The notes beneath the pieces are model-generated. The model ran no database searches and was not told where the DNA came from. It saw only the letters and a list, made by a program, of their open reading frames with translations. Shown in pieces: positions 23,601 to 31,812 of a stretch of DNA of 64,000 nt. This stretch comes from Piliocolobus tephrosceles (taxonomy: Eukaryota; Chordata; Mammalia; Primates; Cercopithecidae), in assembly GCF_002776525.5 (NCBI RefSeq), contig NC_045452.1, positions 25,733,189 to 25,797,188 of the forward strand. Direction: 5' to 3'. Position numbers and translations under genes: made by a program. Each line of letters starts with the position of its first letter. Position 1 is the first letter of the stretch.

Positions 23601-26151
23601 CGGTGATGCTACTGAGGAAATGAATTTCCACTTTTATTTCATTTTAATTCATTAAATGTAAGCAGCCGCCTGTGGGCAGAGGCTCCTACGCTGGAGAGCA
23701 CAGTGCTAACCTCTCATGTAAGCTAGAACGTCACAAGCACAAAAAGAATCCCAGCGAGCAGCACGGGGTTGTGGGAAAAAATACTGGACAGGAATCGAAG
23801 GCCAGGATCTAATTATCATTGCCTTCGCCACCAGAAAGCCCTCACCACCCCTGTGAACCCCAGTTTCTCCATCAGCGGAGGGTGGGAAAGGGTTGACAAG
23901 GGACCAGGCCCTTCCGGCTCTAACCACCTGCAAGTTCATTAGGATCTCCTAGACCCGGGCACTGGAAATCCAAGGAGCCCTGCTGTGGGTTCCCTGCCAT
24001 GGCAGGTGAAGGAGGCAGCTGTTAGTCCTGGCTACTTGCCCCAACCCCAGCACCGACCATGTCTCCCCCATCTGACTGAGAGCTCACTAAGGACAGGCAC
24101 CAGATAGATGGGGCCTCTCTCGGTCTCCCCAGCACCTAGCAAAGCATCTGGGCACAACAGGTGTTCAGGGCGTAAAAGTCAGCATTAACCATGAGCCTTT
24201 CTGGCATGTGTCTGGACCTGGGCTAAGGGCTCTCACCGGCCATTTTGCTCATCCTCACAGCCACACATGAGTGGGCCAAGGTGGTCTCTCCTCCCTCCTT
24301 AGAGACCACAGCTCAATGGGGTTCTATGATCTGCCCAGGGTCACCCTGCTGGTAAGCAGCAAAACTGTGTTCAAACCCAGGACTTCCAACTCCAAAGCCA
24401 GGTTCTTAATGTGTAAGCACTGATGCCTGCTACAAATGCATCCCCAGTAGCAGAGGGAAGGAAAGAGAAAGAAAATATGAACTGGGCTACCTGAAGTCCA
24501 CTGGAGGGGCCTCAGAGAAGTGACACAAACCTCAAAATCCCTAAGTGACTGGGACTTCCAGCATTTTAAAGCCTACTAGAAAGAAGGCTGGGTCGCCCTA
24601 CTTCTTGGGCCCTCACGATTTTCCAAGGGCAACGGAGCACCCATAGGGCAGGGGAGAGGCTGGCCGTGGACCGGGAGACCTAGCTAGACCTGACCTCTGT
24701 CCCTCAGCAACTGCGTGACTCCGAGCCATTTGTGCGTTCTCTGAGCCTCTGAAAAAAAAGCTATGAGAACCCCTCGCAGATTAACAGTGGTAGAGCACTT
24801 GGCACACAGGACTCAATGAGTGGCCACAGAAGCCAACGACATGCTTAGCCATTCCTAAAGCATTCTAGGTCCCACCCCATGCGGCAACTGGCATGTGCTC
24901 AAGATAGCAGCCCCTCGAATGCTCTGTTCTGCAACCAACACCCTCCACTCAGAGCCCTTACTCCAGTCTTCCTCAGAAGAATGTCAGGGACCTGCCCTCA
25001 GGAGTCTGGAACTCCATACAGCTACAACAGCCAAGCCTACAGCTTTTCCCGAAACCGCCTGACTGCTGGTCCGGCATGACCTTAGAGCCAGACACCTTGT
25101 AAACCACGCTGTGTCTGCCTCGAATACAGTGGCAACAAGGGAATCTCTGGGGCATGTTTAGAGAACAGGAAAGCTGCTGCCTCCTTCCCTACAAACCTCA
25201 GATGGGGTACTTTACAATCTCCTACCTCAGGTCTGGAGACAGACCAGCCTAGCTTTAATTCCCAGGTCAGCCACTCACCAGCTGGGTGACCTTGGCCCAG
25301 CCTTCTCCCCTCTCTGAGCCTCTGTGCCTGGACTGTAAAGTGGGAATGACCATCACTAGCTCACACAGCTGTTATTGTGAATGTGACGTCAGTTAATACT
25401 GGTAAATGTGAATGCCCTAGGTCCTGCCTCGGTGATGGAGGCAGCCCTGAAACAAGAGAACCTACAAGCAAGGCACTCCAGGCGGGGGCGGGTCCCATCC
25501 CCCACCCGGAGCCCACACTGGAAAGGAGGGACGTTACGTTTCCACGTTGAAAGCCCTGACGCCCGCGTTATCTCCCTTCCCAGGTGAACACCAGGACTTT
25601 GCACTCATCAAAGGTTGGCCAGGATTCAGGAACAGAGAGGTTGAGTGACCTGTCCAAGGTCACACAGCCAGCCAGGTAAAGGCAGAAGCAGGGATGGGTG
25701 GCGGCCCTGGGCCCATCCTCCTGCAGCGCCGGCCAAATAGGCTCCATCTCCACGGAACGGGCCGCCCCCGAAGGTCTCTGACCTTGGTTTCCCCAGGTGC
25801 GAACCAAGCCCCTTCCCATTCCACCCCACGCGGCCCGCAGGGATCTAAGCACCGGCAGGGCGGGGGCGGCGGCGAAGGCGACCACCCGGCCCGGCAGAAG
25901 CCTTGGGCGCGGCGCAGCGTCTACGCGGCCGCGCTGCAGGGCCGGGGCACGGCGTAGCGGGTGCGGTCGGCGCGGGGCTCACCGGACTTGGGGTAGGTGA
26001 CGATCCACACGTCGCTGGGCCGCACCGGGAAGTTGGCGATCTCCTCCATCTTCCCGCGGCAGAACGGCGGCAGCCGCACGCCATGGAACTCGAAGTACTT
26101 GCTCTCGAACTCCCCTGGGGTGCTGGGGGTCTCGGCCTCGCTCTCCGCCAT
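1914..26151 (-). CDS. SULT4A1: SULT4A1, atypical cytosolic sulfotransferase 4A1 (5' four coding exons; gene runs off the left edge)
   Basis: The four exons join in frame to give residues 1-169 of a protein that matches human SULT4A1 essentially residue for residue, as I remember it (family length about 284 aa). Visible motifs are the PAPS 5'-phosphosulfate loop YPKSGTSLLQ at about residues 53-62, the KSHLP motif with the usual catalytic His at residue 111, and the 3'-phosphate site RNPKDLVVSYY at about residues 133-143 with Arg133 and Ser141. Exon parts are 26151-25983, 4918-4788, 3050-2970 and 2040-1914, all with GT-AG introns and matching phases. The start ATG has a strong Kozak context (G at -3 and +4). 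SULTs move sulfonate from PAPS to small acceptors. SULT4A1 is the brain-selective orphan member, and its loop lacks the Trp of the usual PKSGTTW motif. Exons after residue 169 lie outside the window. Confidence 0.97.
2340..2652 (+). repeat. Full-length Alu (AluS/J type) with 30-nt poly-A
   Basis: The element has a complete dimer starting GGCCGGGTGCGG and ending in A30 at 2623-2652. A flanking direct repeat CCACAGGCCTC is seen at about 2328-2338 and 2657-2667. It lies in SULT4A1 intron 3, antisense to the gene. Confidence 0.95.
2970..3050 (-). CDS. SULT4A1: SULT4A1 exon 3 (catalytic His exon)
   Basis: The exon is 81 nt, exactly 27 codons, for residues 101-127. It includes IKSHLPYRF with the presumed catalytic His111. 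The acceptor AG is at 3052-3051 and the donor GTAAG starts at 2969. A long C/T-rich stretch on the transcript strand precedes the acceptor. Confidence 0.96.
3053..3355 (-). repeat. Polypurine/polypyrimidine tract with degenerate GGGGAGAGG-like units
   Basis: For about 300 bp the plus strand is almost all A/G, with recurring GGCCAGGGG, GGGGTGAG and GGTCAG blocks that look like a decayed minisatellite. On the SULT4A1 transcript strand it is C/T-rich and runs directly up to the exon 3 acceptor at 3052-3051. Confidence 0.75.
3356..4787. other. Rest of SULT4A1 intron 2, no repeats recognised
   Basis: This is mostly unique sequence. I see no extra exon with conserved coding. Open frames here are unlike any protein I know. 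Confidence 0.55.
4788..4918 (-). CDS. SULT4A1: SULT4A1 exon 2
   Basis: It completes Gly57 and encodes residues 58-100, from TSLLQ to GLDIIK. The acceptor AG is at 4920-4919 and the donor GT at 4787-4786. Its 131 nt keep phase with exon 1 and end on a codon boundary. Confidence 0.96.
5400..5800 (+). repeat. Old L1 3' UTR fragment (L1M type)
   Basis: It has the typical late-L1 order: 'aatatccatcagcaatagaatg', 'gggatactagacagcaatgaa', then 'ctatagtgacagaagtaagaacagtggtta'. It is diverged and without coding capacity. Confidence 0.6.
6034..6339 (+). repeat. Alu (AluJ type)
   Basis: This is a complete diverged dimer with an A-rich middle and tail. Short flanking repeats AAATTCTC and AAATTTCTC are visible. 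Confidence 0.92.
6660..7010 (+). repeat. Probable LTR 3' part with AATAAA
   Basis: It contains 'tttataataaaccagg', then 'cctgagttctgtgagccgctctggcaaatta' and a conserved downstream order I associate with an endogenous LTR. I could not fix the family. Confidence 0.4.
7400..7730 (+). repeat. L2-like fragment
   Basis: The order 'cttccgtagcttcccactg', 'actgaggccctctgagctctccacacctgg', 'ccttttctgaccctggg' resembles the L2 3' region. It is diverged. Confidence 0.45.
8496..8838. repeat. Non-autonomous hAT-type DNA transposon with terminal inverted repeats
   Basis: The left end GGGGTCCCCAACCCC and the right end TTGAGGACCACT are inverted copies. Inside, 'tctatggcctgttcggaaccgggacgcacaggagg' and 'gaaaaactgtcttccacgaaaccaggccctggtgcc' are characteristic of an old mammalian MITE family. 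I do not give a subfamily name. Confidence 0.75.
9200..9310 (+). repeat. L2 3' end fragment
   Basis: The order 'aaggacaggggctgttttgtcttgttctttgctgcacccc' matches the L2 3' end. A further L2/MIR piece in reverse orientation follows at about 9370-9610 ('gacgaggctcctgaggccaaaatgtgcc'). Confidence 0.6.
10530..10700 (+). repeat. L2 fragment
   Basis: It has 'cccaggaagccttccctgac' followed by 'cacactgtgcctggc' and 'gtgagggcaaggaactggtc', in L2 order. Confidence 0.6.
10705..10870 (+). repeat. Probable MaLR-type LTR fragment
   Basis: The order 'tttagtttcccagggtgctcc', 'acttggtggcttgaaacaagagaaatgtattctctcgcac', 'ggaggccggaagtcccaaag' is typical of mammalian MaLR LTRs. Confidence 0.55.
12137..12700 (+). 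repeat. Solo LTR of an ERV1-type endogenous retrovirus
   Basis: It starts TGTGATAGGGG. A TATA box (CCTATAAAAA, about 12311-12320) is followed about 220 bp later by AATAAA (about 12531-12536) and then U5-like sequence ending near a CA. No internal retroviral genes flank it. It is diverged and lies in SULT4A1 intron 1, antisense to the gene. The 5' boundary could be further left (about 11960). Confidence 0.7.
12701..15067. other. SULT4A1 intron 1 segment, little recognised
   Basis: From 13740 to 14280 the T-rich text ('ctctgttccttttctggaactcc...') resembles the antisense of an old L1, at low confidence. The rest looks unique. No coding exon was found. Confidence 0.4.
15068..15386 (-). repeat. 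Alu, full length
   Basis: A poly-T head (15068-15089) is followed by the complete inverted dimer ending in the reverse of GGCCGGG. Flanking repeats are ACAGCTGGAATTTT and ACAGCTGAACTTTT. An inner TTTG expansion is present at 15242-15270. Confidence 0.95.
15916..16128 (+). repeat. Interrupted CA-rich microsatellite
   Basis: About 210 bp of CACA units are broken by CATA, CAGA and CTCC interruptions. The ACAC-rich frames produce meaningless His/Thr-rich open frames. Confidence 0.9.
16129..18700. other. SULT4A1 intron 1 segment, mostly unique with MIR remnants
   Basis: A MIR-like piece is visible at about 16535-16640 ('cctctgggcctcagtttcctc') and another possible tail at about 18120-18190. No coding exon or RNA gene was recognised. 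Confidence 0.45.
18928..18961 (+). repeat. 17-bp perfect tandem duplication
   Basis: The unit GGTCTTCTCCAGACCTG occurs twice in a row. Confidence 0.95.
20126..20252 (+). repeat. Free left Alu monomer (FLAM-like)
   Basis: This single arm runs from 'gccaggtgcattagcatgcc' through 'ggaggctgagg' to 'gtctcaaaaaataaaa', with no second arm. It is inserted in the old L1. Confidence 0.75.
20626..20905 (+). repeat. Alu (AluJ type) inside the L1
   Basis: This is a complete diverged dimer. Its A tail has been replaced by the GGAA/GGGA microsatellite that follows. Confidence 0.92.
20906..21035 (+). repeat. (GGAA)n/(GGGA)n microsatellite
   Basis: About 130 bp of nearly pure GGAA and GGGA units follow directly after the Alu end. 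The pure GGAA part covers roughly 20953-21020. Confidence 0.97.
21036..21397 (+). repeat. Alu with duplicated head
   Basis: A 65-bp unit (ACTATGGCCAGGCA ... GGGAGGCCAAGGCA) occurs at 21036-21100 and again from 21101. The rest of the Alu follows only the second copy. Target repeats of the GAAACTAT type stand before the first copy and after the tail (21408). Confidence 0.85.
21470..23500. other. SULT4A1 intron 1 segment, mainly unique
   Basis: A reverse MIR piece is visible at about 23045-23130 ('gagcaaactgaggttcaaag') and a short CA run at about 22911-22920. The longest open frame here (minus strand, 243 codons) has no recognisable domain and looks accidental. Confidence 0.45.
23505..23706. 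repeat. hAT-Charlie-type MITE fragment
   Basis: It reads 'gctgtccagcacaactttc', 'caatacggcagctgctagccccatgtggctactgagcacctgg', 'cacttttatttcattttaattcattaaatg' and ends 'gagagcacagtgct'. This is the usual order of an old short DNA transposon with inverted ends. Confidence 0.65.
24080..24180 (+). repeat. L2 3' end fragment
   Basis: The order is 'tgagagctcactaaggacaggcacc' then 'ctccccagcacctagcaaagcatctgggcac' then 'aggtgttcag'. Confidence 0.65.
24300..24420 (-). repeat. MIR fragment
   Basis: It contains the reverse MIR core 'ctgcccagggtcaccctgctggtaagcagc' and 'caaacccaggacttccaactcc'. Confidence 0.7.
24685..24830 (+). repeat. MIR fragment
   Basis: The order is 'cagcaactgcgtgactccgagcc', 'ctctgagcctctg', then 'gtagagcacttggcacacagg'. 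Confidence 0.65.
25225..25400 (+). repeat. MIR, nearly full length
   Basis: It has 'caggtcagccactcaccagctgggtgaccttgg', 'ctctctgagcctctgtgcctgg' and 'taaagtgggaatgacc'. It lies 600 bp downstream of SULT4A1 exon 1. Confidence 0.75.
25595..25705 (-). repeat. MIR fragment
   Basis: It contains the reverse core 'gaggttgagtgacctgtccaaggtcacacagccagccagg', at the edge of the CpG island. Confidence 0.75.
25983..26151 (-). CDS. SULT4A1: SULT4A1 exon 1 (coding part)
   Basis: This exon encodes residues 1-56 plus the first base of Gly57. It begins MAESEAE and ends at the PAPS loop (YPKSG). The donor is GTGAG at 25982-25978. The ATG at 26151 is the only in-frame ATG at the 5' end. The open frame continues upstream but has no ATG, only a GTG at 26229. 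Confidence 0.97.
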
Positions 26152-26261
26152 GCCGCCGCCGTCGCCGCCGCCTACCGGCCCGCAGCCCGCACGCGCCCGC
26201 GCCCGCTCCCGCGCCCGCGCCCCGCACACGCCCGCGCCCCACCGGCGCGCCGCGGCCGCCC

Positions 26262-26390
26262 CGCAGGCGTGACGTCATGGCGCCGCCCGACGCGCGGCGG
26301 AGGCTCCCCTCCGCAGGTATGACGTCATGGCGCCGCCCGGCACGCGGCCGCGGGGCTCCACGGGCGTGACGTCATGGCGCCGCGGTGCCG
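26262..26390 (-). promoter_or_regulatory. Three perfect CRE sites (TGACGTCA) on tandem about 50-bp units
   Basis: The palindrome TGACGTCA occurs at 26270-26277, 26320-26327 and 26367-26374, each time followed by TGGCGCCGC. The flanks are also alike (CCGCAGG before the first two, CGCGCGGC or CACGCGGCCGC after), so the block looks like a tandem duplication of one promoter module. TGACGTCA is the consensus CREB/ATF site. Occupancy is inferred. Confidence 0.85.
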
Positions 26391-26754
26391 CGGTGCCGCG
26401 CCCTCCAGCCCCGCCGCGGCCGCGATCACCTACCCGCTCTTGTGGCTGACAGAGACCCCGGTCCGCGGTCCACAGCCTCTTCAGTCTCGTGTGCATTCAT
26501 TGCCCTCATGGCTTCTGTCACTTAGCAAGCGCTCAACACAGACGCATGAGATACCCCCTCTGGAAGGCCCTGAAAGAGAGTCGTCCATTCAACACGTGCT
26601 TAGCGCGCTCCTGATCTGTGCCAGGCACTGGGCCAGGCCCCCGACACGCGTCAGGGTAGAAGCAAGCAGAAGCCTGGCCCTGTTGGCGCTTACATTGGTA
26701 AATAACCAAGATAATTTCAGGTAAATGTTAAGTGGTATTAAAAATATGCGTCTT

Positions 26755-26976
26755 GGCCAGGCACGGTGGATCAAGCCTGTAATCCCACCACTTTGAGAGG
26801 CCGAGGCTGGCGAATCTCCTGAGGTCAAGAGTTCGAGACCAACCTGGATAAATGGTGAAACCGCATCTCTACAAACATACAAAAAAAAAAAAAAAGTAAT
26901 AGCAGTGAGCTGTGAGCTTGCACCACTGCACTCCAGTCGGCAACAGGACAAGATCTTGTTTAAAAAAAAAAAAAAA
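26755..26976 (+). repeat. Alu with right arm mostly deleted
   Basis: A complete left arm, a middle A run (26880-26895) and only the last 50 bp of the right arm are present, ending in A13. Confidence 0.88.
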
Positions 26977-27011
26977 TGGGCCACCTTGCCCAGCCAAAAA
27001 TAAATAAATAA

Positions 27012-27314
27012 TTTTTTTTTTTTTTTTTTTTGAGACGGAGTCTCGCTCTGTCGCCCAGGCTGGAGTGCAGTGGCGCGATCTCGGCTCACCGCAAGCTCCG
27101 CCTCCCAGGTTCACGCCATTCTCCTGCCTTAGCCTTCCTAGTAGCTGGGACCACAGGCGCCCACCACCACGCGCGGCTCCTTTTTTTTTTTTTTTTTGGT
27201 AGAGATGGAGTTTCACCGTGTTAGCCAGGATGTCTCAATCTCCTGATCTTGAGATCCGCCCGCCTCGGCCTCACAAAATGCTGGAATTACAGGTGTGAGC
27301 CACCTCACCCTGCC
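27012..27314 (-). repeat. Alu (AluY-like), full length
   Basis: A T20 head is followed by a complete inverted dimer with few substitutions, with a second T17 run in the middle (27179-27197). It lies tail to tail with the preceding Alu, making an inverted Alu pair. Confidence 0.93.
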
Positions 27315-28389
27315 AAAAAGTGGTTCTTAATATCCCACAAGTAGGGGAGGGGAGTGTTGGATTGTAAATTCCAGGACCCCAGACCTATGGAGAAAAATTA
27401 CAAAAATATACATTTAGTAAGGCACTTCTTCTGTAAACTATAATTTGAGAGCAACCGAGTTCTAGAGATCTCAGTGCAACCCCTTGCCAGTCATGCACTC
27501 AACAGACATGTATGAAGCACCTACTAACATGCCTGGGACTGGGGAAGCACAAAGATGAAAACAACACAGTCCTGCTCTCATTCTCTGCAGCTGAGCATCA
27601 TCAGCTGTGTAAAGGAGAAGAATACGTCCTACCTCTAAATACTGTAGCCAGGAGGATGGAAGGAGTTTACACCAACAAGAACCTGGAGCAGAGTGGATGA
27701 ACAGGACCTATTCCTACTCTCTCTTTCTTACTATAGAGTGAGACACTTGCATTCTGACACCAAAGACACACACATGGGCTGAGAGGTGCAGGGCCATGTG
27801 CACACAGCAGACAGAGGAAACAGCAATTAATCCAGACTTGGGAAGCTTGTGGATGTCTTTACAAAAAAAAAAAAAGAGGACATTCCGAGCACCCAGGCTT
27901 TATTCAGAATAATTAGGCCAATGGCAAAAGGGCATCTAGCCAAAAGCTAGAGGGATTGAGCAAATGAATGAATATCCTGGTGTTTCAGGTGAGGGTTCTT
28001 ACTGTGGGAGAAGGAAGATGTAAATGGGGAATGGGAGGAGGCAGGGAAGAACTCTATGGTATTGAATTGGAACTGGAGGTATTGACATGAGTTTATGATA
28101 TTTTTACATTCCTATTTCTTATATTTGCTGAAAAAGCCTTTAGGCAATGATATCTCAATAATACCAGGCATACCCCCTGCCCAGATCTTTGCTAAGTACT
28201 TCCCTCACCAAATGAACCTGGGGTTTCTTGGAGAAAAAGCCAACTCCAGAGCAAGGAAAGTACAAGATAAGCCTAAAACGTTTTGTTGAGTCTTGAACTC
28301 CCGCAAGTTCAAAAATGTTGGCAATAGGTCAGAAGGACACTGGGTGTCGCGTGAAAGTATTACCATAGGTCAAATCGGAAACAGTTTGA
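27315..28389. other. Intergenic, mainly unrecognised
   Basis: A piece at about 27494-27600 ('ctcaacagacatgtatgaagcacctac ... gggactgggg') resembles an old mammalian LINE end. Nothing else was identified. Confidence 0.4.
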
Positions 28390-28710
28390 GCTTGTTAGAC
28401 ACGAATGGGAAACAACCCACATACCCGACAGTAGAATAGATAAATTGCGATATATCCATACAAGGGAATACTCAGTAATTTTTTAAAAAAGGAATGTAAC
28501 TAAGAATGTCACAGTCAAAATGATGAACAAAATAAGTTAAGCACAAAAAATGGTATGTTGTATGATTCTATTTATTTACCGTCAAAGCCAGCAAAACTGA
28601 TCTATAGTGATAGAGGTGAGAATAGTCTTAACCTGGGGCATGGAAAGAGGGTTGACTGGGAGCGGACTCAAGGATACCTACCCTCCATAGTGTTGGAAAC
28701 ATCATAGCTT
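28390..28710 (+). repeat. Old L1 3' UTR fragment
   Basis: The order is 'aacccacatacccgacagtagaatagataaattg', 'acaagggaatactcag', then 'ctgatctatagtgatagaggtgagaatag', the same L1M-type tail seen at 5.4 kb and 33.6 kb. Confidence 0.65.
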
Positions 28711-28920
28711 GCTCTTAGTGGCAGTTACATGAAGATGTAGACATAGATAGAAGTACACACATGGACATAGATGCAGGCCTTGCTTCACGGAAATGCGACC
28801 AGGGGAGTCACACAGGGTTCTGTGCTCAGAAGGATCCCACACTTTGGAATTCCATGGTTTGTGGTCACCATCGTGAAATTGTTGCATTTATCTTTGAGTT
28901 TGTTTTGTAAGTGAGGTCTG

Positions 28921-29086
28921 GTCAAAATTAGCTGGGAGTAATGATGCGCACCTATAATCCCAGCTACTCAGGAGGCTGAGGCAGGAGGATCGCTTGAACC
29001 TGGGAGATGGAAGTTTCAGTGAGCAGAGATCGCGCCACTGCACTCCAGCCTGGGTGACAGAACAAGACTCCATCTAAGAAAAAAAA
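28921..29086 (+). repeat. Alu right arm, 5' truncated
   Basis: It starts at 'aaaattagctggg' and runs through to 'gactccatctaagaaaaaaaagc'. The left arm is missing. Confidence 0.88.
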
Positions 29087-29179
29087 GCAAATCGTTCTTT
29101 CCATATGAGTGGGCAGCAGTTAATTCGTTGAGGGCTTGTATAGAACAAAAAGGTAAAGGAAAGTTGAATTTGCTCTCTG

Positions 29180-29500
29180 CCTAACTACTTCAACAGGGAC
29201 ATCAATCTTCTCCTGCCCGCAGTGCTCCTGGTTCTCAGGCCATCAGAACTGGATCACATCTACAGCAGCAGATCTCCTACTCTCAGGCCTTCACACTACA
29301 CCACTGGCTTTCCTGGGTCTCCAGCTTGCAGAGGCGAAATCATTGTCAGTCTCCACAATCATGTGAGCCAATACCTTATAATATATATCCTTCTATATAC
29401 ATATATGAAACTAGTGGTCATATATGTAAGTGTGTGTGTGTGTATATATATACATATATATATATTTGTCCTATTTCTCCAGAGAACCCTAAGACACCAC
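29180..29500 (+). repeat. LTR-like 3' segment with TA-rich microsatellite
   Basis: The order is 'tcctgggtctccagcttgcagaggcg', 'catgtgagccaatacctta', a (TA/TATG/TG)n run at 29425-29466, then 'ttctccagagaaccctaagaca', as in several old LTR ends. The family is uncertain. Confidence 0.5.
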
Positions 29501-29532
29501 ATTAACCAGGTGATCAAAATAAACGTTACCAA

Positions 29533-29810
29533 TGCCTATAATCCGAGCACTTTGGGAGGCCGAGGCCGGCGGATCACGAGGTCAGGAGATAGAGACCATC
29601 CTGGCTAACACGGTGAAATGCCGTCTGTACTAAAAATACAAAAAATTAACCAGGCGCAGTGGCGGGCACCTGTAGTCCCAGCTACTCGGGAAGCTGAAAT
29701 AGGAGAATGGCATGCACCCAGGAGACAGAGCTTGCAGTGAGCCGAGATTGTGCCACTGCACTCCAGCATGGAAGACAGAGCGAGACTCTGTCTCAAAATA
29801 AATAAATAAT
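29533..29810 (+). repeat. Alu (AluY-like), 5' truncated
   Basis: It starts 'tgcctataatccgagcac' and retains both arms and an AATAAATAAATAATAAG tail. Confidence 0.92.
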
Positions 29811-29812
29811 AA

Positions 29813-30060
29813 GAAAAATAAAGAATCTAGAATAGGCAAAAGAATTTTGAAAAAGAATAGCAGAGTTTGAGGGCTCACACTACCTGATTTCAAGACTTAT
29901 TATAAAGCTAGTTACCTTAACACTGTAAATCAAAACAATATGTAACTGACATAAGCATAAAATGTAAATAGATGGAACAGAATAGAAAGCTCAAAAATAT
30001 ACCCAAACATCTATGACCAATTGTTTTTTGACAAAAATATCCTTAAAAAGCAGAAAGCAG
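29813..30060 (+). repeat. L1 ORF2 3' fragment
   Basis: The order 'agaatagcagagtttgagg', 'attataaagctagttacc', 'atggaacagaatagaaagc', 'acatctatgaccaattgttttttgac' is the 3' part of L1 ORF2. No frame is intact. Confidence 0.7.
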
Positions 30061-30914
30061 TAACTTCTCATGAGCCGAAAATGTCCATCAAGGCCTGAGC
30101 CTTATAATAGAGAAAACCTCACTGCTGCATAAGGGCCATAAGAAGGGGCTGGATAGCTCTTTTCCCTGAAGAGACTCTTCTTAAGTAAGGTTCATCTAGT
30201 ACATCTCCAAATCTCAGCCCTCTGAGATCCATCCCCAAGGCTGCTGGGGCTGCGAGGATGGCAGGTCGCTGTCCGCGGTGCTGAACGTACAGCTTTCCCC
30301 CTCATCCTCCTGCCCTTCCATCCTGACACGCTGGGTAACCACAACTCCCGATGCCCCTGATTTTCCTTTGTTATGTTCTATCTTGAGGCATCTTTTCCTA
30401 TTTCTATATGCTATCTTTTTCTTAATAGGAGAAAAGGCATACAAATTTAGTGTGCATACATGGGAGCCTTCAGAATAAAGACCCAGCTTCCCATGAGTTA
30501 CAGAAACTTACATACCATTTTGAGCTTACAGAAAGAACAGGGGCTTAGATTCTGGTAAAACAGGTTATGAGAGGGGGGAAGAAACTTGACTAGCAAAGGT
30601 GTCCTTGTTATGTGGATGAAGCCTCCCTCGGAGAGAATAGATGGTAAAGGGTGGGAGAGTCCCGATCGCTCTTGGATCTGGGGAAAGAATAGAAAGGTTG
30701 GGGGCTGGGGGGGAATATGGCAGCATTCTTGGAGATTCTCTACAGATACAAATTTCCCCACTTAAGGTAGCTTTGCAAGGCCAGTTCTGTCAAGATGACC
30801 AAGTGGCAGCCATTTCAAAATATGTCAAAGAAATATACTTTGAGGTAAAATATTTTAATTTCATTCAATCCCCACTTTGAAACTTCAAACAAGTTTCACA
30901 TATCAAAGCCAAGC
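30061..30914. other. Intergenic, possible old LTR sequence
   Basis: It includes a G-rich stretch (30690-30715) and an A/T-rich end ('caaaatatgtcaaagaaatatactttgagg') that feel like an old ERVL-type LTR. I cannot confirm this. No gene was found. Confidence 0.35.
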
Positions 30915-30916
30915 TA

Positions 30917-31186
30917 GGATGGTTGCAGTGGCTCGAACCTGTAATCACAGCACTTTGGGAGGCTGAGGTGGGAGGCTCATTTGAGCCCAGGAGTTCGAGA
31001 CCAGACTAGGCAACACAGCAAAACCCCATATTTTTCAAAATAGAAAAATTTTCCAGATGTGGTGGCACACACATGCCCAGCTACTCAGGAGGCAGAGACA
31101 GGAGGATTGCTTGAGCCTGGGAGGTCAAAGCTGTAGTGAGCCAAGATCCTGCCACTGCACTCCAGCCTGTATGACAGAAAAAAAAA
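30917..31186 (+). repeat. Alu (AluJ type)
   Basis: This is a diverged dimer with clear target repeats AAGCCAAGCT at about 30906-30915 and 31188-31197. Confidence 0.92.
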
Positions 31187-31498
31187 GAAGCCAAGCTGAT
31201 AGCTTTGGAGAGATTTGGGTTAGAGGTTGTTAGATCAACATAGGGAAAGTGGGGGGAAAGACAAATTGGATAAATAGGTGCAAATTGAAATATATCGTCC
31301 CATATTGTCAGAGGCATTCAAACCAGAGTGGCTGCTTTTTGAATAGGGGCTGGGTAAAATAATGGTGAGACCTACTGGGCTGCATTCCCAGGGGGCTAGG
31401 CATTCTTAGTCACCGAATGAGATAATAGGTCAGAACAAGGTACAGGTCACAAAGACCTTGCTGATGAAACAGGATGCAGTAAAGAAGCCGGCCCTTGA

Positions 31499-31805
31499 GG
31501 CCAGGCGCAGTGGCTCATGCCTATAATCCTAGCACTTTGAGAGGCCAAGGCAGGCGGATCACTTGAGGTCAGGAATTTGAGACCAGCCTGGTCAACATGG
31601 TGAGACCCCGACTCTACTAAAAACACAAAAACTTAGCCAGGTGTGGTGGCATACACCTGTAATCCCAGCTACATAGGAGGCTGAAGCACAAGAATCGCTT
31701 GAACCTGGGAGGCAGAGGTTGCAGTGGGCCAAGGTCACACCACTACACTCCAGCCTGGGCAACAGAGTGAGATTCCATCTCAATTTTTAAAAATTAAAAA
31801 AAAAA
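31499..31805 (+). repeat. Alu, full length, inside LTR
   Basis: A complete dimer ends in an A-rich tail directly joined to a second Alu. Confidence 0.95.
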
Positions 31806-31812
31806 GGGGGGG

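Larger units (their letters stand above)
25855..26430 (-). promoter_or_regulatory. SULT4A1: CpG island promoter of SULT4A1
   Basis: This GC-rich block is dense in CpG and contains many GC-box-like CCGCCC runs, a NotI-type GCGGCCGC and the first coding exon. No TATA box is evident. Three CRE palindromes lie upstream of the ATG and are listed separately. The exact transcription start cannot be read from the sequence. Confidence 0.85.

Noticed and set aside
26152..26229. Upstream in-frame extension of SULT4A1 by 26 Arg/Gly-rich codons
   Set aside because: The frame is open, but its first codon is GTG and there is no ATG. The ATG at 26151 has a strong Kozak context and matches the known start.
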